Source: Pseudofrankia coriaricola (GTDB lineage: Bacteria; Actinomycetota; Actinomycetes; Frankiales; Frankiaceae). From it: a stretch of DNA of 41,723 nucleotides. How positions within the stretch are numbered: position 1 is the first letter of the stretch; each line of letters begins with the position of its first letter. Positions 16,817 through 24,832 of this stretch are shown in pieces. The translations under genes were made by a program, and so were the position numbers. The stretch lies in contig NZ_MBLO01000220.1 in the NCBI RefSeq assembly GCF_001854805.1, forward strand, positions 1,460-43,182, in the 5' to 3' direction. Below the pieces are notes generated by a model that saw nothing but the letters and a program-made list of their open reading frames with translations, was not told the DNA's origin and ran no database searches.

Positions 16817-17740
16817 CTAGGACTGGGCGAAGCGCAGGCCGGCGCCGCGGGTCTCGAACAGGTCCTGCGCGAGGACCTCGCCGAGCTTCGCCGCATCCCA
16901 GCGCTTGCCGCCCGAGGCGACGGTCGCCCGCTCGGTCCAGCCGCGCATCCAGATGATCCGGTCGTCGATGACCCGGATGACCTGGCCGGTCACGTGGTCG
17001 GCCTCGTCGCTGGCGAGCCAGGCGACCAGCGGGGAGCTGTTCGACGGGTCCATCGGGTGGAAATCGCCATCGGGAACCTCGTCCGGCTCGAACGCCTCCC
17101 CCATGCCCGGCATGGTGGCGGTGATCCGAGTGAGACCCGCCGGGCCGACCGCGTTCACGGTGATCCCGGTGCGCAGCAGCTCCAGCGCGAGCGTCTGGGT
17201 GAGGCCGACGATGGCCGCCTTGGCCGGGGCGTAGCTCGACTGGCCGAAGTTGCCACCCAGGCCCGCGCCAGAGGTGGTGTTGATGATCCGGCCGCCCACC
17301 TTGCCGCCAGCGGTCTTGGCGGCGGCCCGCCAGTACTTCGCGGCGTGGTGAGAGGTGGCCCAGGTGCCACGCAGGTGGACCCGGATGACCGCGTCGAAGT
17401 CCTCCGGCGGCATGTTCCAGATCGCCGCGTCACGCACGATGCCGGCGTTGTTCACCAGGATGTCGAGCTCGCCGAACGCGGTGACGGCCCGCTGGATGAG
17501 CTCGCCGCACTGCTCGAAGTCGCCGACGTCGGAGTAGTCCGCGACGGCCGTGCCGCCGCGCTTCTCGATCAGTGCGACAGTCTCGTCGGCAGCCCGGCCG
17601 GCCCCCTCGCCGCGCACCGAGCCGCCGAGGTCGTTGACGACGACCTTCGCGCCCTGCTTGGCCAGTTCCAGGGCGTGGCCACGGCCGATACCGTGCCCGG
17701 CACCGGTGACGATCGCGACCTTGCCGTCGAGCAACCCCAT
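16817..17740 (-). CDS. Short-chain dehydrogenase, multifunctional-enzyme/hydroxyacyl-CoA type (307 aa)
   Basis: An SDR with cofactor motif TGAGHGIGRGHA, VVVNDLGGSVRGEG (typical of the 17-beta-HSD4/MFE-2 dehydrogenase branch), NNAGIVRD, and the YAPAK active-site tetrad. It likely oxidises a 3-hydroxyacyl-CoA or ring alcohol using NAD. The ATG at 17,740 has AAGGGG upstream. It heads a two-gene unit with the isochorismatase-like gene and lies 165 bases downstream of the CoA transferase. An AT-rich patch with a KstR2-like site stands upstream, which suggests control with the FadD3-like ligase. Confidence 0.92.
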   Translation of the reverse strand: MGLLDGKVAIVTGAGHGIGRGHALELAKQGAKVVVNDLGGSVRGEGAGRAADETVALIEKRGGTAVADYSDVGDFEQCGELIQRAVTAFGELDILVNNAGIVRDAAIWNMPPEDFDAVIRVHLRGTWATSHHAAKYWRAAAKTAGGKVGGRIINTTSGAGLGGNFGQSSYAPAKAAIVGLTQTLALELLRTGITVNAVGPAGLTRITATMPGMGEAFEPDEVPDGDFHPMDPSNSSPLVAWLASDEADHVTGQVIRVIDDRIIWMRGWTERATVASGGKRWDAAKLGEVLAQDLFETRGAGLRFAQS

Positions 17741-17776
17741 TGCCCGCCCCTTACGTCCGGTCAGCCCAGTCAGCTG

Positions 17777-17790
17777 ATCAAGATTTTGTA
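17777..17790. promoter_or_regulatory. KstR2-like operator candidate upstream of the SDR
   Basis: ATCAAGATTTTGTA matches 8 of the 10 fixed positions of the published KstR2 motif AnCAAGnnCTTGnT, inside an AT-rich stretch that probably holds the SDR promoter. Weak on its own; supported by a better match at 19,291. Confidence 0.3.
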
Positions 17791-17905
17791 TAAAATATCA
17801 TTAGTGGACGACGGCCGTCACGTAACGGCCGCCACGCCGGCGGCCCCGCGGGTGACAGCCCGCGGTTGACAGCCCCGCGGACCTCGCCCGCCCGCGGTCA
17901 CGCGG

Positions 17906-19195
17906 TCATGCGGCACCGCCCGCGCCAGCCGCCGCACCCTCGGCGCTGTCGGCGCCGGCCACCTTGCCGAAGGCGCCCGCCGCGCGCAGGCTCGCCACCT
18001 TCGCCTCGTCGTAGCCGAGAACGCCCGTGAGCACCTCGGCGGAGTGCTCGCCGGGCGGCGGCGCCGGCCGCTCCGGCTCGGGGTTGCGGCCGTCGAAGCG
18101 GACCGGGAAGGGCAACTGGTCGATGACGAACTTCGACGCCGGCAGCCAGGGCAGCCGATCCTGGAACTGCGGGTCTTCCATGATCGACTTTGGCGTGTTC
18201 ACCGGCGCGATCGTCGTGTTGTGCTCGCCCGCGAACAGGATCCACTCCGCGGTCGTCCGGGTGGCGAAGATCTTGGTGAGCTCGACGCGCGTTTCGGTGT
18301 CACCGCGGGCGTGGTCGGCGAACTCGGCGCCGGGGCGGCGCTCGTAGAGGTCGAGCCGGCCGACGCCCTCGCAGAAGTTCCGCCAGAACTTGCGCTCGGA
18401 GGCCATGAACAGGATGTGGCCGTCCGCCGAGGGATAGATCTGGTAGCGGACCCCGTCCTCCATTCCGGCGGTTCCCGGGGTGCGCCGCTCGTAGTTGTCG
18501 ACCGGGTTGCCGGTCACCTCGTCCTCGGGCCGCTCGTAGGCGCGCCAGCTCTCGCTGCGCAGCCAGTCCATCGCGGCGGCGGCGTCGGCCTGACCGACCT
18601 CGACGTGCGAGCCCTGCCCGGTCTCGCGCGCCGCGAGCACCGCCGCGACGAGCGCGAACGCGCCGAACAGCGGGCCGGCGTGGATGCCGATCGAGGCGTG
18701 CTCCGGCAGGTAGGTGAAGCCGTCCTCGTCGATGGCGGGCTTCACGACGCCGGCCCAGGTGTCGTAGGCGATGCCGTGGCTCGGCAGGTCGCGGTACGGG
18801 CCGGAGGCGCCGTAGCCGGAGATGGAGCACATGACGATCTTCGGGTTGATCTCTCGCAGCGCGGCGAAACCGAGCCCGCGCCGGTCGAGCGCTCCCGGCC
18901 GCATCGCCTCGACGACGGCGTCGGCGTCGCGCACGAGCTCCCTGAAGACCTCGACACCGGCATCGGTACGCAGGTCGAGCTCGATCGAGCGCTTGCCCCG
19001 GGAGATGTGCCAGTGCAGCAGCGACACACCGTGGACGAACGGCCAGACCATCTTGCGGACGTACTCGCCCCCCGGCGGCTCCACCTTGATGACGTCCGCG
19101 CCGAGGTCGGCCAGATGGGTCGTCAGCGCGCCCGGGCCGAGCATCGACACGTCGACCACGCGCACTCCTGCCAGCGGAGCGGTCGCATCCGGCAT
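17906..19195 (-). CDS. Family III (CaiB/BaiF-type) CoA transferase, 429 aa
   Basis: Moves CoA between organic acids through an aspartyl-CoA mixed anhydride. Family blocks include GVRVVDVSMLGPGALTTHLAD, LGADVIKVEPPGGEYVRKM, RGKRSIELDL and ISGYGASGPYRD. The nucleophile is probably D204 in HVEVGQADAAAAM. Adjacent TTG and ATG codons stand at 19,198 and 19,195; the ATG is chosen for its 6-base spacing from GAGG. The last ~30 residues are Ala/Gly-rich. It is divergent from an acyl-CoA ligase with 278 bases between, so the cell has both an ATP-driven and a CoA-exchange way to activate the acid. Confidence 0.92.
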   Translation of the reverse strand: MPDATAPLAGVRVVDVSMLGPGALTTHLADLGADVIKVEPPGGEYVRKMVWPFVHGVSLLHWHISRGKRSIELDLRTDAGVEVFRELVRDADAVVEAMRPGALDRRGLGFAALREINPKIVMCSISGYGASGPYRDLPSHGIAYDTWAGVVKPAIDEDGFTYLPEHASIGIHAGPLFGAFALVAAVLAARETGQGSHVEVGQADAAAAMDWLRSESWRAYERPEDEVTGNPVDNYERRTPGTAGMEDGVRYQIYPSADGHILFMASERKFWRNFCEGVGRLDLYERRPGAEFADHARGDTETRVELTKIFATRTTAEWILFAGEHNTTIAPVNTPKSIMEDPQFQDRLPWLPASKFVIDQLPFPVRFDGRNPEPERPAPPPGEHSAEVLTGVLGYDEAKVASLRAAGAFGKVAGADSAEGAAAGAGGAA

Positions 19196-19290
19196 CAAGC
19201 ACCTCGCAGGTCATCACATCGACGGATCGTCGGCTGAGCCGCCGTCGCGGCGGCGCACCACCGATCAGTACGCCATCGGTCCGCGTCCCA

Positions 19291-19304
19291 AGCAAGCGAT
19301 TGGT
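19291..19304. promoter_or_regulatory. KstR2-like operator candidate between CoA transferase and ligase
   Basis: AGCAAGCGATTGGT matches 9 of 10 fixed positions of AnCAAGnnCTTGnT. It lies in the divergent intergenic region beside a FadD3-like gene; fadD3 is a known KstR2 target in mycobacteria and rhodococci. A TATAAT at 19,370-19,375 on the plus strand may be the ligase -10 box. Confidence 0.4.
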
Positions 19305-19396
19305 CAAGCATCGGGACACACGTCCCACCCACCAATCAATCCACCTGCCTATCAATATTGCATACCTTATATAATCTACGAGCTTGGCGCAGCCGA

Positions 19397-19458
19397 TGCG
19401 CTCACGACGGTGCGCTCACGACGGGTGCCCTCTCGACGCGACGGGTGCCCTCTCGACG
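19397..19458. repeat. Tandem short direct repeats before the ligase start
   Basis: TGCGCTCACGACGG occurs twice back to back (19,397 and 19,411). ACGGGTGCCCTCTCGACG occurs twice with a 20-base period (19,421 and 19,441). They lie just upstream of the ribosome binding site at 19,460-19,465, in the likely 5' untranslated region. This looks like slippage duplication. Confidence 0.8.
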
Positions 19459-19473
19459 GCGAAGGGGCGGCAG

Positions 19474-21210
19474 ATGGACGAGGCGGTCGGCGGCACGGCG
19501 GCGAGCCCCGGCGCGGGCGGCACGGCCGTCCCCACGGACGCGGCGCGGGCCGCGGAGCAGATACCCGCGACGATCCCGGCCGCACTCGCCAGGGCGGCGG
19601 CCAGCTGGCCCGCGGCCGAGGCCGTCGTCGACGGCGAGGAGCGCCTGACGTTCGCCGGCCTCGACGCCCGCTCGGCCGCCGTGGCGCGGGCGCTCGTCGC
19701 CAGCGGGGTGCGGGCCGGCGACCGGGTGTCGGTCTGGGCGCCGAACAGCGCGGCGTGGGTGCAGGTCGCTCTCGGCATCTACCGCGCGGGCGCGGTCCTG
19801 GTGCCGGTCAACTCCCGATTCAAGGGCCAGGAGGCGGCGCGGGTGCTGCGCACCTCGGGCGCGCGGTTGGCGTTCCTCGTCGACGGCTTCCTCGGCACCG
19901 ACTATCTCGCGATGCTCGCCGAGCATCGCGAGGGTCTGGACGCGCTCGACGAGATCGTGCTGCTCGCGGCCCCGGGCGGTGAGCCGCGCGCCGATGACGA
20001 GGCTCCGCACGGCTCACAGCCCGCGGCCGGACCTGACCGGCCGGGCGCCACCAGGTGGGACGAGTTCCTCGCCCGTGGCGAGCGCGACCCGGACGGCACA
20101 CTCGCCGCCGCCGTCGCCGCCAGCACGGCCGCGCTCGGCGGCGACGACGTCTCCGACATCGTGTTCACCTCCGGCACCACCGGCGCGCCCAAGGGCGCGA
20201 TGCTGACCCATGGCGCCTCGACCCGGGTCTACACGGCCTGGTCGGACGTCGTCGGCCTGCGCCACGGCGACCGCTACCTGCTCGTCTACCCGTTCTTCCA
20301 CACCGCCGGGCTGAAGTCCGGGATGCTCGCCTGCATCCTCAAGGGCGCGACGCTGCTCCCCCACCCGGTCTTCGACGTGCCGTCCGTGATGCAGAAGGTC
20401 ACCGAGGAGCGGGTGACGATGCTGCCCGGCCCGCCGGCGATCTACCAGACGATCCTGGGCAGCGACCTGACCGGCTACGACCTGTCGAGCTGGCGGCTCG
20501 CCGTCACCGGCGCCGCGGCGGTACCGGTCGAACTGGTCCGCCGGCTGCGCTCGGAGCTCGGCCTGCGGACGGTCGTCACCGGCTACGGCCTGACCGAGAC
20601 CACCGGCACGTCGACGATGTGCCGCCACGACGACGACCCGGAGGTCGTCGCGCGCACCTCCGGCCGGGCGATCCCCGGCGTGGAGGTCCGCGTCGTCGAC
20701 GACGGCGGCACCCCGCTGCCGCCCGGAACACCCGGCGAGATCGTCATCCGCGGCTACAACATCATGAAGGGCTACTTCGACAACCCGGAGGCGACCGCCG
20801 AGGTCATCGACGCCGACGGCTGGCTGCACTCCGGCGACATCGGGATCCAGGACGCGGCCGGCAACGTCACGATCACCGACCGTAAGAAGGACATGTTCAT
20901 CGTGGGCGGCTTCAACGCCTACCCCGCCGAGATCGAGGCGGCCCTGCTGGAACGCGGCGACCTCGTCCAGGCGGCCGTCATCGGCATCCCCGACGACCGC
21001 CTGGGCGAGGTGGGCATGGCCTTCGTCGTCCCGCGCGTCGGCGCGGCCGTCGACCCGGCGGAGGTCATCGCCTGGAGCCGCGCCCGCATGGCGAACTACA
21101 AGGTCCCCCGCCGCGTCGAGGTCGTCGACGCCCTCCCCCTGAACGCCACCGGCAAGGTCGTCAAGTACGAGCTGCGGGCCCGGCTCCTTCCCCACCGATT
21201 GGCTAAGTAG
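19474..21210 (+). CDS. Acyl-CoA ligase, FadD3-like (578 aa)
   Basis: An adenylate-forming enzyme activating a carboxylic acid to its CoA thioester with ATP. Motifs: P-loop FTSGTTGAPKGAML (about 231-244), the FadD3-like YPFFHTAGLKSGMLACILKGATLLPH and LPGPPAIYQTIL, then YGLTETTGTSTMC and GWLHSGDIG. The catalytic lysine is near K561 (NATGKVVKYEL). The overall pattern is closest in memory to FadD3, which activates the HIP propanoate of steroid degradation. The ATG at 19,474 has AAGGGG upstream; the 30 codons before it lie over short tandem repeats and are probably untranslated. No clear terminator follows. Confidence 0.9.
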   Translation: MDEAVGGTAASPGAGGTAVPTDAARAAEQIPATIPAALARAAASWPAAEAVVDGEERLTFAGLDARSAAVARALVASGVRAGDRVSVWAPNSAAWVQVALGIYRAGAVLVPVNSRFKGQEAARVLRTSGARLAFLVDGFLGTDYLAMLAEHREGLDALDEIVLLAAPGGEPRADDEAPHGSQPAAGPDRPGATRWDEFLARGERDPDGTLAAAVAASTAALGGDDVSDIVFTSGTTGAPKGAMLTHGASTRVYTAWSDVVGLRHGDRYLLVYPFFHTAGLKSGMLACILKGATLLPHPVFDVPSVMQKVTEERVTMLPGPPAIYQTILGSDLTGYDLSSWRLAVTGAAAVPVELVRRLRSELGLRTVVTGYGLTETTGTSTMCRHDDDPEVVARTSGRAIPGVEVRVVDDGGTPLPPGTPGEIVIRGYNIMKGYFDNPEATAEVIDADGWLHSGDIGIQDAAGNVTITDRKKDMFIVGGFNAYPAEIEAALLERGDLVQAAVIGIPDDRLGEVGMAFVVPRVGAAVDPAEVIAWSRARMANYKVPRRVEVVDALPLNATGKVVKYELRARLLPHRLAK

Positions 21211-21677
21211 GGGCTCCACGCCCATCAGCACGTCCGGCCCAACTCGACCTGAGCCAATCCCGGACCTCCCAGATCTGCTTCCGGACCTCCCAGATCGGCT
21301 CCGCAAGCTCCGCCGATCCGGCAGGAACCCCGGATCCGGCAGGGACCCCGGGGGCAGCTGGGGGCAGCTGGGCGCAGAAACGGGGATATCCGCAGAACCC
21401 CCGGACTGGAGCCCTCTGGACCGGGGAGCCGCGAGGGCCGCCGTGGGTGTCCGGGTGGGGCTGGCCGTCCCTTCCGGGTGGTTCGGTCATGGCGGACGCG
21501 AACCTTCCCTGGACGCTGTGGTAGTCATGACGACGCCGCCCAGTTGCCCTGCGCGAGGGCATCGCGAGGGCATACGGCGGCCAGGACAAGCAAGGTATGC
21601 GCGGGGCTACCGACAGGGTTGTCCGGGACTCGATGCCGTTCCTCAATGGGGACGAACTGGCGAGAGGACGGGCCGGA
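21211..21677. repeat. Repeat-rich intergenic region
   Basis: No convincing gene. Short imperfect direct repeats crowd 21,260-21,370. CCGGACCTCCCAGATC occurs twice (21,260 and 21,281), GATCCGGCAGGAACCCC and its near copy lie at 21,315 and 21,333, and GGGGCAGCTG occurs twice (21,351 and 21,361). These look like local duplications. The promoter of the Hsp70-like gene probably lies in the last 150 bases. Confidence 0.6.
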
Positions 21678-22751
21678 ATGGCGCGTGAATGGCTGTTGGC
21701 CGTGGATCTGGGCACGACCTGGACCCGGGCTGCCTACACGACTCCTGACGGCACCGCCCCCGTCGTCGTCCGGGTACCGGTCACGCAGCTGGCCTGGTTC
21801 CCGACGGCGGTCGCCCGCTCCTCCGACGGGCGCTGGCTCGTCGGGGACGCGGCCGTGTCGCGCCGCATCGGCCGCCCCGACTGGTACTGGAGCGACGTCA
21901 AGCGCGACCTCGGCCGGGACGAGCCGAGGCTGCTCGGGGGGCACCCGTTCGCCGCCGTCGAGGCCGCCACCCAGCCGGTGCTGCATGCCGCCCGACTGGC
22001 CCGCCGCCAGGCCGGGCGCGGGTTCGACCGGCTCGTCCTGTCGGCGCCTGTCTGCTTCTCGGCCGACCAGCGCGCCGCGCTGCGCGAGGCCGGGGAGAAC
22101 GCCGGCTTCGCCCCGGACGCCGTCACGATCGTCGACGAGGCCGCCGCCGCCGCCCGGGCGGCACTCGGGCCTCGGCCTGAGGACGGCACCTGGGTGGTGG
22201 TCGACATCGGCGGCGGGACGTTCGACGCCGCTCTCGTCTCTGCCGACCGTGGCGTGGCCCATGTGCTCGACCAGGTGGGCGACGACACGGCGGGCGGCCG
22301 AGCCCTCGACGCGGCGATCGTCGCGCGGCTGCGCGAGCGCTACCAGATCGAGGACGCCGACGGCGAGGCCAGGCGGCGCCGCGCCCTCTACCTGCGCGAC
22401 GCCGCCCGCATGCTCCGGGAGGAGCTGTCCGAGGCGCGGACGGCCGACGTCTTCCTGCCCGACCTCCTGCTGGAGCTCACCCTCACGCCCGCGCAGCTAC
22501 GGGACCTCGTCGAGCCCGCCCTGGCCCCGGCTGTCGAGAGCTGCTCGGCCATGCTGGCCCGCAACGACCTGAGCTGGGAGAAGGTCAACGCCCTGGTACT
22601 CGCCGGCGGCGCCACCCGCGGCCCGACGGTGCGCGCCCAGTTCGCGCCGCTGGCGCCGCTGCGCGACGCCGCCGCCCCCGAGCTCGCCGTCGTCCTCGGC
22701 CTGACCGTCCCCGCCGAGGCATCGAACCGGACCATCCTGTCGCTGCATTAG
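21678..22751 (+). CDS. Orphan Hsp70-type ATPase domain protein (357 aa)
   Basis: Contains only the actin-like nucleotide-binding domain of Hsp70/DnaK: phosphate-1 loop AVDLGTTWTRAA (about 8-19), phosphate-2 loop VVVDIGGGTFDAAL (about 174-187) and adenosine motif LVLAGGATRGP (about 304-314). The beta-sandwich and lid that bind unfolded substrate are missing. At 357 aa it is slightly shorter than a full DnaK ATPase domain, so it is a free-standing ATPase rather than a chaperone with its own client site. The ATG at 21,678 gives a canonical N-terminus. There is no GrpE or DnaJ gene nearby. It is convergent with an SDR, with a hairpin between. Confidence 0.88.
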   Translation: MAREWLLAVDLGTTWTRAAYTTPDGTAPVVVRVPVTQLAWFPTAVARSSDGRWLVGDAAVSRRIGRPDWYWSDVKRDLGRDEPRLLGGHPFAAVEAATQPVLHAARLARRQAGRGFDRLVLSAPVCFSADQRAALREAGENAGFAPDAVTIVDEAAAAARAALGPRPEDGTWVVVDIGGGTFDAALVSADRGVAHVLDQVGDDTAGGRALDAAIVARLRERYQIEDADGEARRRRALYLRDAARMLREELSEARTADVFLPDLLLELTLTPAQLRDLVEPALAPAVESCSAMLARNDLSWEKVNALVLAGGATRGPTVRAQFAPLAPLRDAAAPELAVVLGLTVPAEASNRTILSLH

Positions 22752-22774
22752 TGCCGCCCCGCCAACGCTCGCCC

Positions 22775-22798
22775 GCCGGCTGGCGGCGGCCAACCGGC
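22775..22798. terminator. Hairpin between convergent genes
   Basis: GCCGGCTGGC, 4-base loop, GCCAACCGGC (one G-T pair). It sits between the ends of the Hsp70-like gene (+) and the SDR (-), so it may terminate both. Confidence 0.5.
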
Positions 22799-22826
22799 GA
22801 CGACAGCGCCGGCGGCCCGTTCCGGT

Positions 22827-23687
22827 TCAGGTGGTGATCGCGGGCTGATCGTCCACGTCGAGCTTGAGCTCCTTGAGCTCACGCTCGGCCCAGAACAGGC
22901 GGCCGGTGTATTCCATGGGATCGGCGCACGAGGCGAAATAGGTCAGCATGCGGGCGGGGACGTCCATCGGCACAGCCACGCTGTCGTCGAGGCCGGCCTC
23001 CTTGACCCGGATGGCGACGAGCTCGGTGGCCACCAGGCCCGGATGCATGCCGATCACAGCGATGCCCTTCCGCGCGAGCTCGGGAGCGAGGACGTTGCCG
23101 AGCCGGTCGAGCGCTCGCTTGCTGGAGTAGTAGCCGGGCACGGCGAGGCTGAACTTACCGATGCTTTCGAGCTTGGGGAGCTCCTCCGGCTGGCGGAAGA
23201 CCTCGCCGCTGCCGGTGCTGAGGTTGACGATGCGCCCGCCGCCACGGCTCTCCATGATCGGCGTCACCAGCTGCATGAGCGTGAAGGGCGCGTGGAGGTT
23301 GACGTCGAACTGGTACAGCCAGTCCTCGCGGGTCAGCTCCAGGAATCGCTTGGACCAGAGGTCACCGGTGGTGGCCGCGGCGTTGTTGATGAGCACGTCG
23401 ACGCCGCCGAACCGCTCGACGGCGGCGTCGACCAGGCGCGCCAGATCCGTCTCGCTGGCCAGATCGGTCTGCACGGCGATCGCGCCGGCTCCCATGTTCT
23501 CGACTTCCGTCAGCGTCTCGTTCAGGGTGCCGGGCAGCTTCCTGTCCGGCTCGACCGTTCGCGCGGCCAGGACCAGGTTCGCGCCGCGGCGGGCGAACGC
23601 CTGGGCCGCCTGCCGGCCGACCCCCCGGCTGGCCCCCGTGATGATCACGACCTTGCCGGTCAGGTCCAGCTCCTCCTGTCGCTGCAT
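22827..23687 (-). CDS. Short-chain dehydrogenase (286 aa)
   Basis: A classical SDR: cofactor motif TGASRGVGRQAA, NNAAATTG, the active-site serine in LSTGSG and the YYSSK catalytic pair. An insertion of about 10 residues follows the second strand (RTVEPDRKLPGTLNETL), seen in SDRs annotated as retinol- or hydroxyacyl-type oxidoreductases. The ATG at 23,687 has GGAGG about 10 bases upstream; a longer frame to 23,945 would cross a perfect inverted repeat and has no support. Transcription is probably controlled at that repeat by the TetR that starts at about 24,009 on the other strand. Confidence 0.9.
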   Translation of the reverse strand: MQRQEELDLTGKVVIITGASRGVGRQAAQAFARRGANLVLAARTVEPDRKLPGTLNETLTEVENMGAGAIAVQTDLASETDLARLVDAAVERFGGVDVLINNAAATTGDLWSKRFLELTREDWLYQFDVNLHAPFTLMQLVTPIMESRGGGRIVNLSTGSGEVFRQPEELPKLESIGKFSLAVPGYYSSKRALDRLGNVLAPELARKGIAVIGMHPGLVATELVAIRVKEAGLDDSVAVPMDVPARMLTYFASCADPMEYTGRLFWAERELKELKLDVDDQPAITT

Positions 23688-23703
23688 GGTGATACGACCT
23701 CCG

Positions 23704-23734
23704 CCCTCCATTTGACCAGTGTTCAAATGGAGGG
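23704..23734. promoter_or_regulatory. Perfect 31-bp inverted repeat, likely TetR operator
   Basis: Arms CCCTCCATTTGA and TCAAATGGAGGG are perfect complements (12 bp each) around a 7-base spacer, in the gap between the SDR and the TetR. It ends about 17 bases before the SDR ATG, where a bound repressor would block transcription; as RNA it could also fold over the ribosome binding site. Confidence 0.7.
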
Positions 23735-24008
23735 TAGCACCAGTCCCATCCCCGGGCATCGCGACCGAAGCGGCCGGGCGGGGCTCGGCGACCCAGCTCC
23801 GTCTGGCCCGAGCCTCCGGGCCGGCGTGATCCCGGCCGCGTCGTGCCTGGTCAGAGCCGGCCACGCGGCTCGGGCCAGGTGGCGCAAGATCTCGCGGACG
23901 CCCATCGGCGAACCGGGCCGTCGGACCGCTGGACCACTGGACCACTGGCGGACGGCGGTCAGCACAAGATCGAAACGGTGGCGGTCCGCTCTGCGTATGG
24001 TTTCCGTG

Positions 24009-24662
24009 ATGGAACCCGACCGAACGCGTACCCCGCCCCGCCAGCGGGCGACGCTTGTCAACACGAGGTCACGGGAGACTCGGCTGGCGCTCATCCGCGC
24101 CGCCCTTCGCCTTTGGAGCGAGGGTGACTTCGACGTGGCGTACGAAGCGAGCACCGTGGCTGATATCGCCCAGGCCGCCGGGGTCACCAGGGGAACCTTC
24201 TATTTCCATTTCGCCAACAAAGAGGCGATTCTCCTCGAGATGAGCTCGGCGACGATCCAGGCGATGATCGACCAGGTCGAGGCCGGCGCCGCGCAAGGCG
24301 TCCCCCTGCGCTCGTTGAGCGAGCAGGTGATGGCCTCGATGGCTCGGCGCGTTGTTCGCACGCCCAAGGCGGCCGCGTTGCGGGCGGGCTCTCTCGGCTT
24401 CACGGCGCGGGCGGACGGGGGGACCCCGGCGAGCCCTCGCCTGAGTGTCGCCTTTGAATCCCTCCTCCGCTACGGCAAGGAACGCGACGAGCTGAGCGCG
24501 CGGATCGATGTGGAAGAGGTCGCCGCGATGATGACCGCCGTGACAATGGAGGCGATCATACGTTGGGGGGCGGGAGACCGCTCCGCGTCCTGGTTGGGCC
24601 AGACGCTCCGCGACCGGGTGGCCGTCATCCTGCGCGGTATCAGCCACACGGATGACAGCTAG
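24009..24662 (+). CDS. TetR-family transcriptional regulator (217 aa)
   Basis: Helix-turn-helix residues are clear: TRLALIRAALRLWSEGDFDV, VADIAQAAGVTRGTFYFHFA and NKEAILLEMS. The helical ligand domain follows. Two starts are close together, ATG at 23,997 and ATG at 24,009, with no convincing ribosome binding site for either; the downstream one is listed. It is divergent from the SDR across 321 bases that include the 31-bp perfect inverted repeat and otherwise show no gene. Likely ligand and repressed gene: the SDR substrate or an acyl-CoA, and the SDR (inference). Confidence 0.9.
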   Translation: MEPDRTRTPPRQRATLVNTRSRETRLALIRAALRLWSEGDFDVAYEASTVADIAQAAGVTRGTFYFHFANKEAILLEMSSATIQAMIDQVEAGAAQGVPLRSLSEQVMASMARRVVRTPKAAALRAGSLGFTARADGGTPASPRLSVAFESLLRYGKERDELSARIDVEEVAAMMTAVTMEAIIRWGAGDRSASWLGQTLRDRVAVILRGISHTDDS

Positions 24663-24752
24663 CGGGCATTGGCGGAGGCGCCGCTTGGGTACTGGTGATT
24701 GCGCCCTGGCGTGGAAGACCGGTGGACGCGGCGATGGTGGCGCGGTTCAGCC

Positions 24753-24780
24753 TTGTCCTGGGCAATCTGTGGAGTATCGT
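24753..24780 (+). promoter_or_regulatory. Possible promoter of the MiaA-like gene
   Basis: TTGTCC, 16-base spacer, TATCGT, ending about 50 bases before the GTG start. The short spacer makes it plausible but weak. Confidence 0.35.
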
Positions 24781-24832
24781 GGCGGGCAGCTCGTCGTCGT
24801 GACCTGGGCGCGCGGAAGAGATAGGAAACCCG

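Noticed and set aside
21211-21677. CRISPR array or minisatellite
   Set aside because: The repeats are short, differ from pair to pair and lack uniform spacers; they look like local duplications.
23043-23996. Extension of the TetR at 24,009 to a 539-residue protein
   Set aside because: The extra part is antisense to the SDR and crosses the 31-bp inverted repeat. The helix-turn-helix lies at the normal distance from the later ATG.
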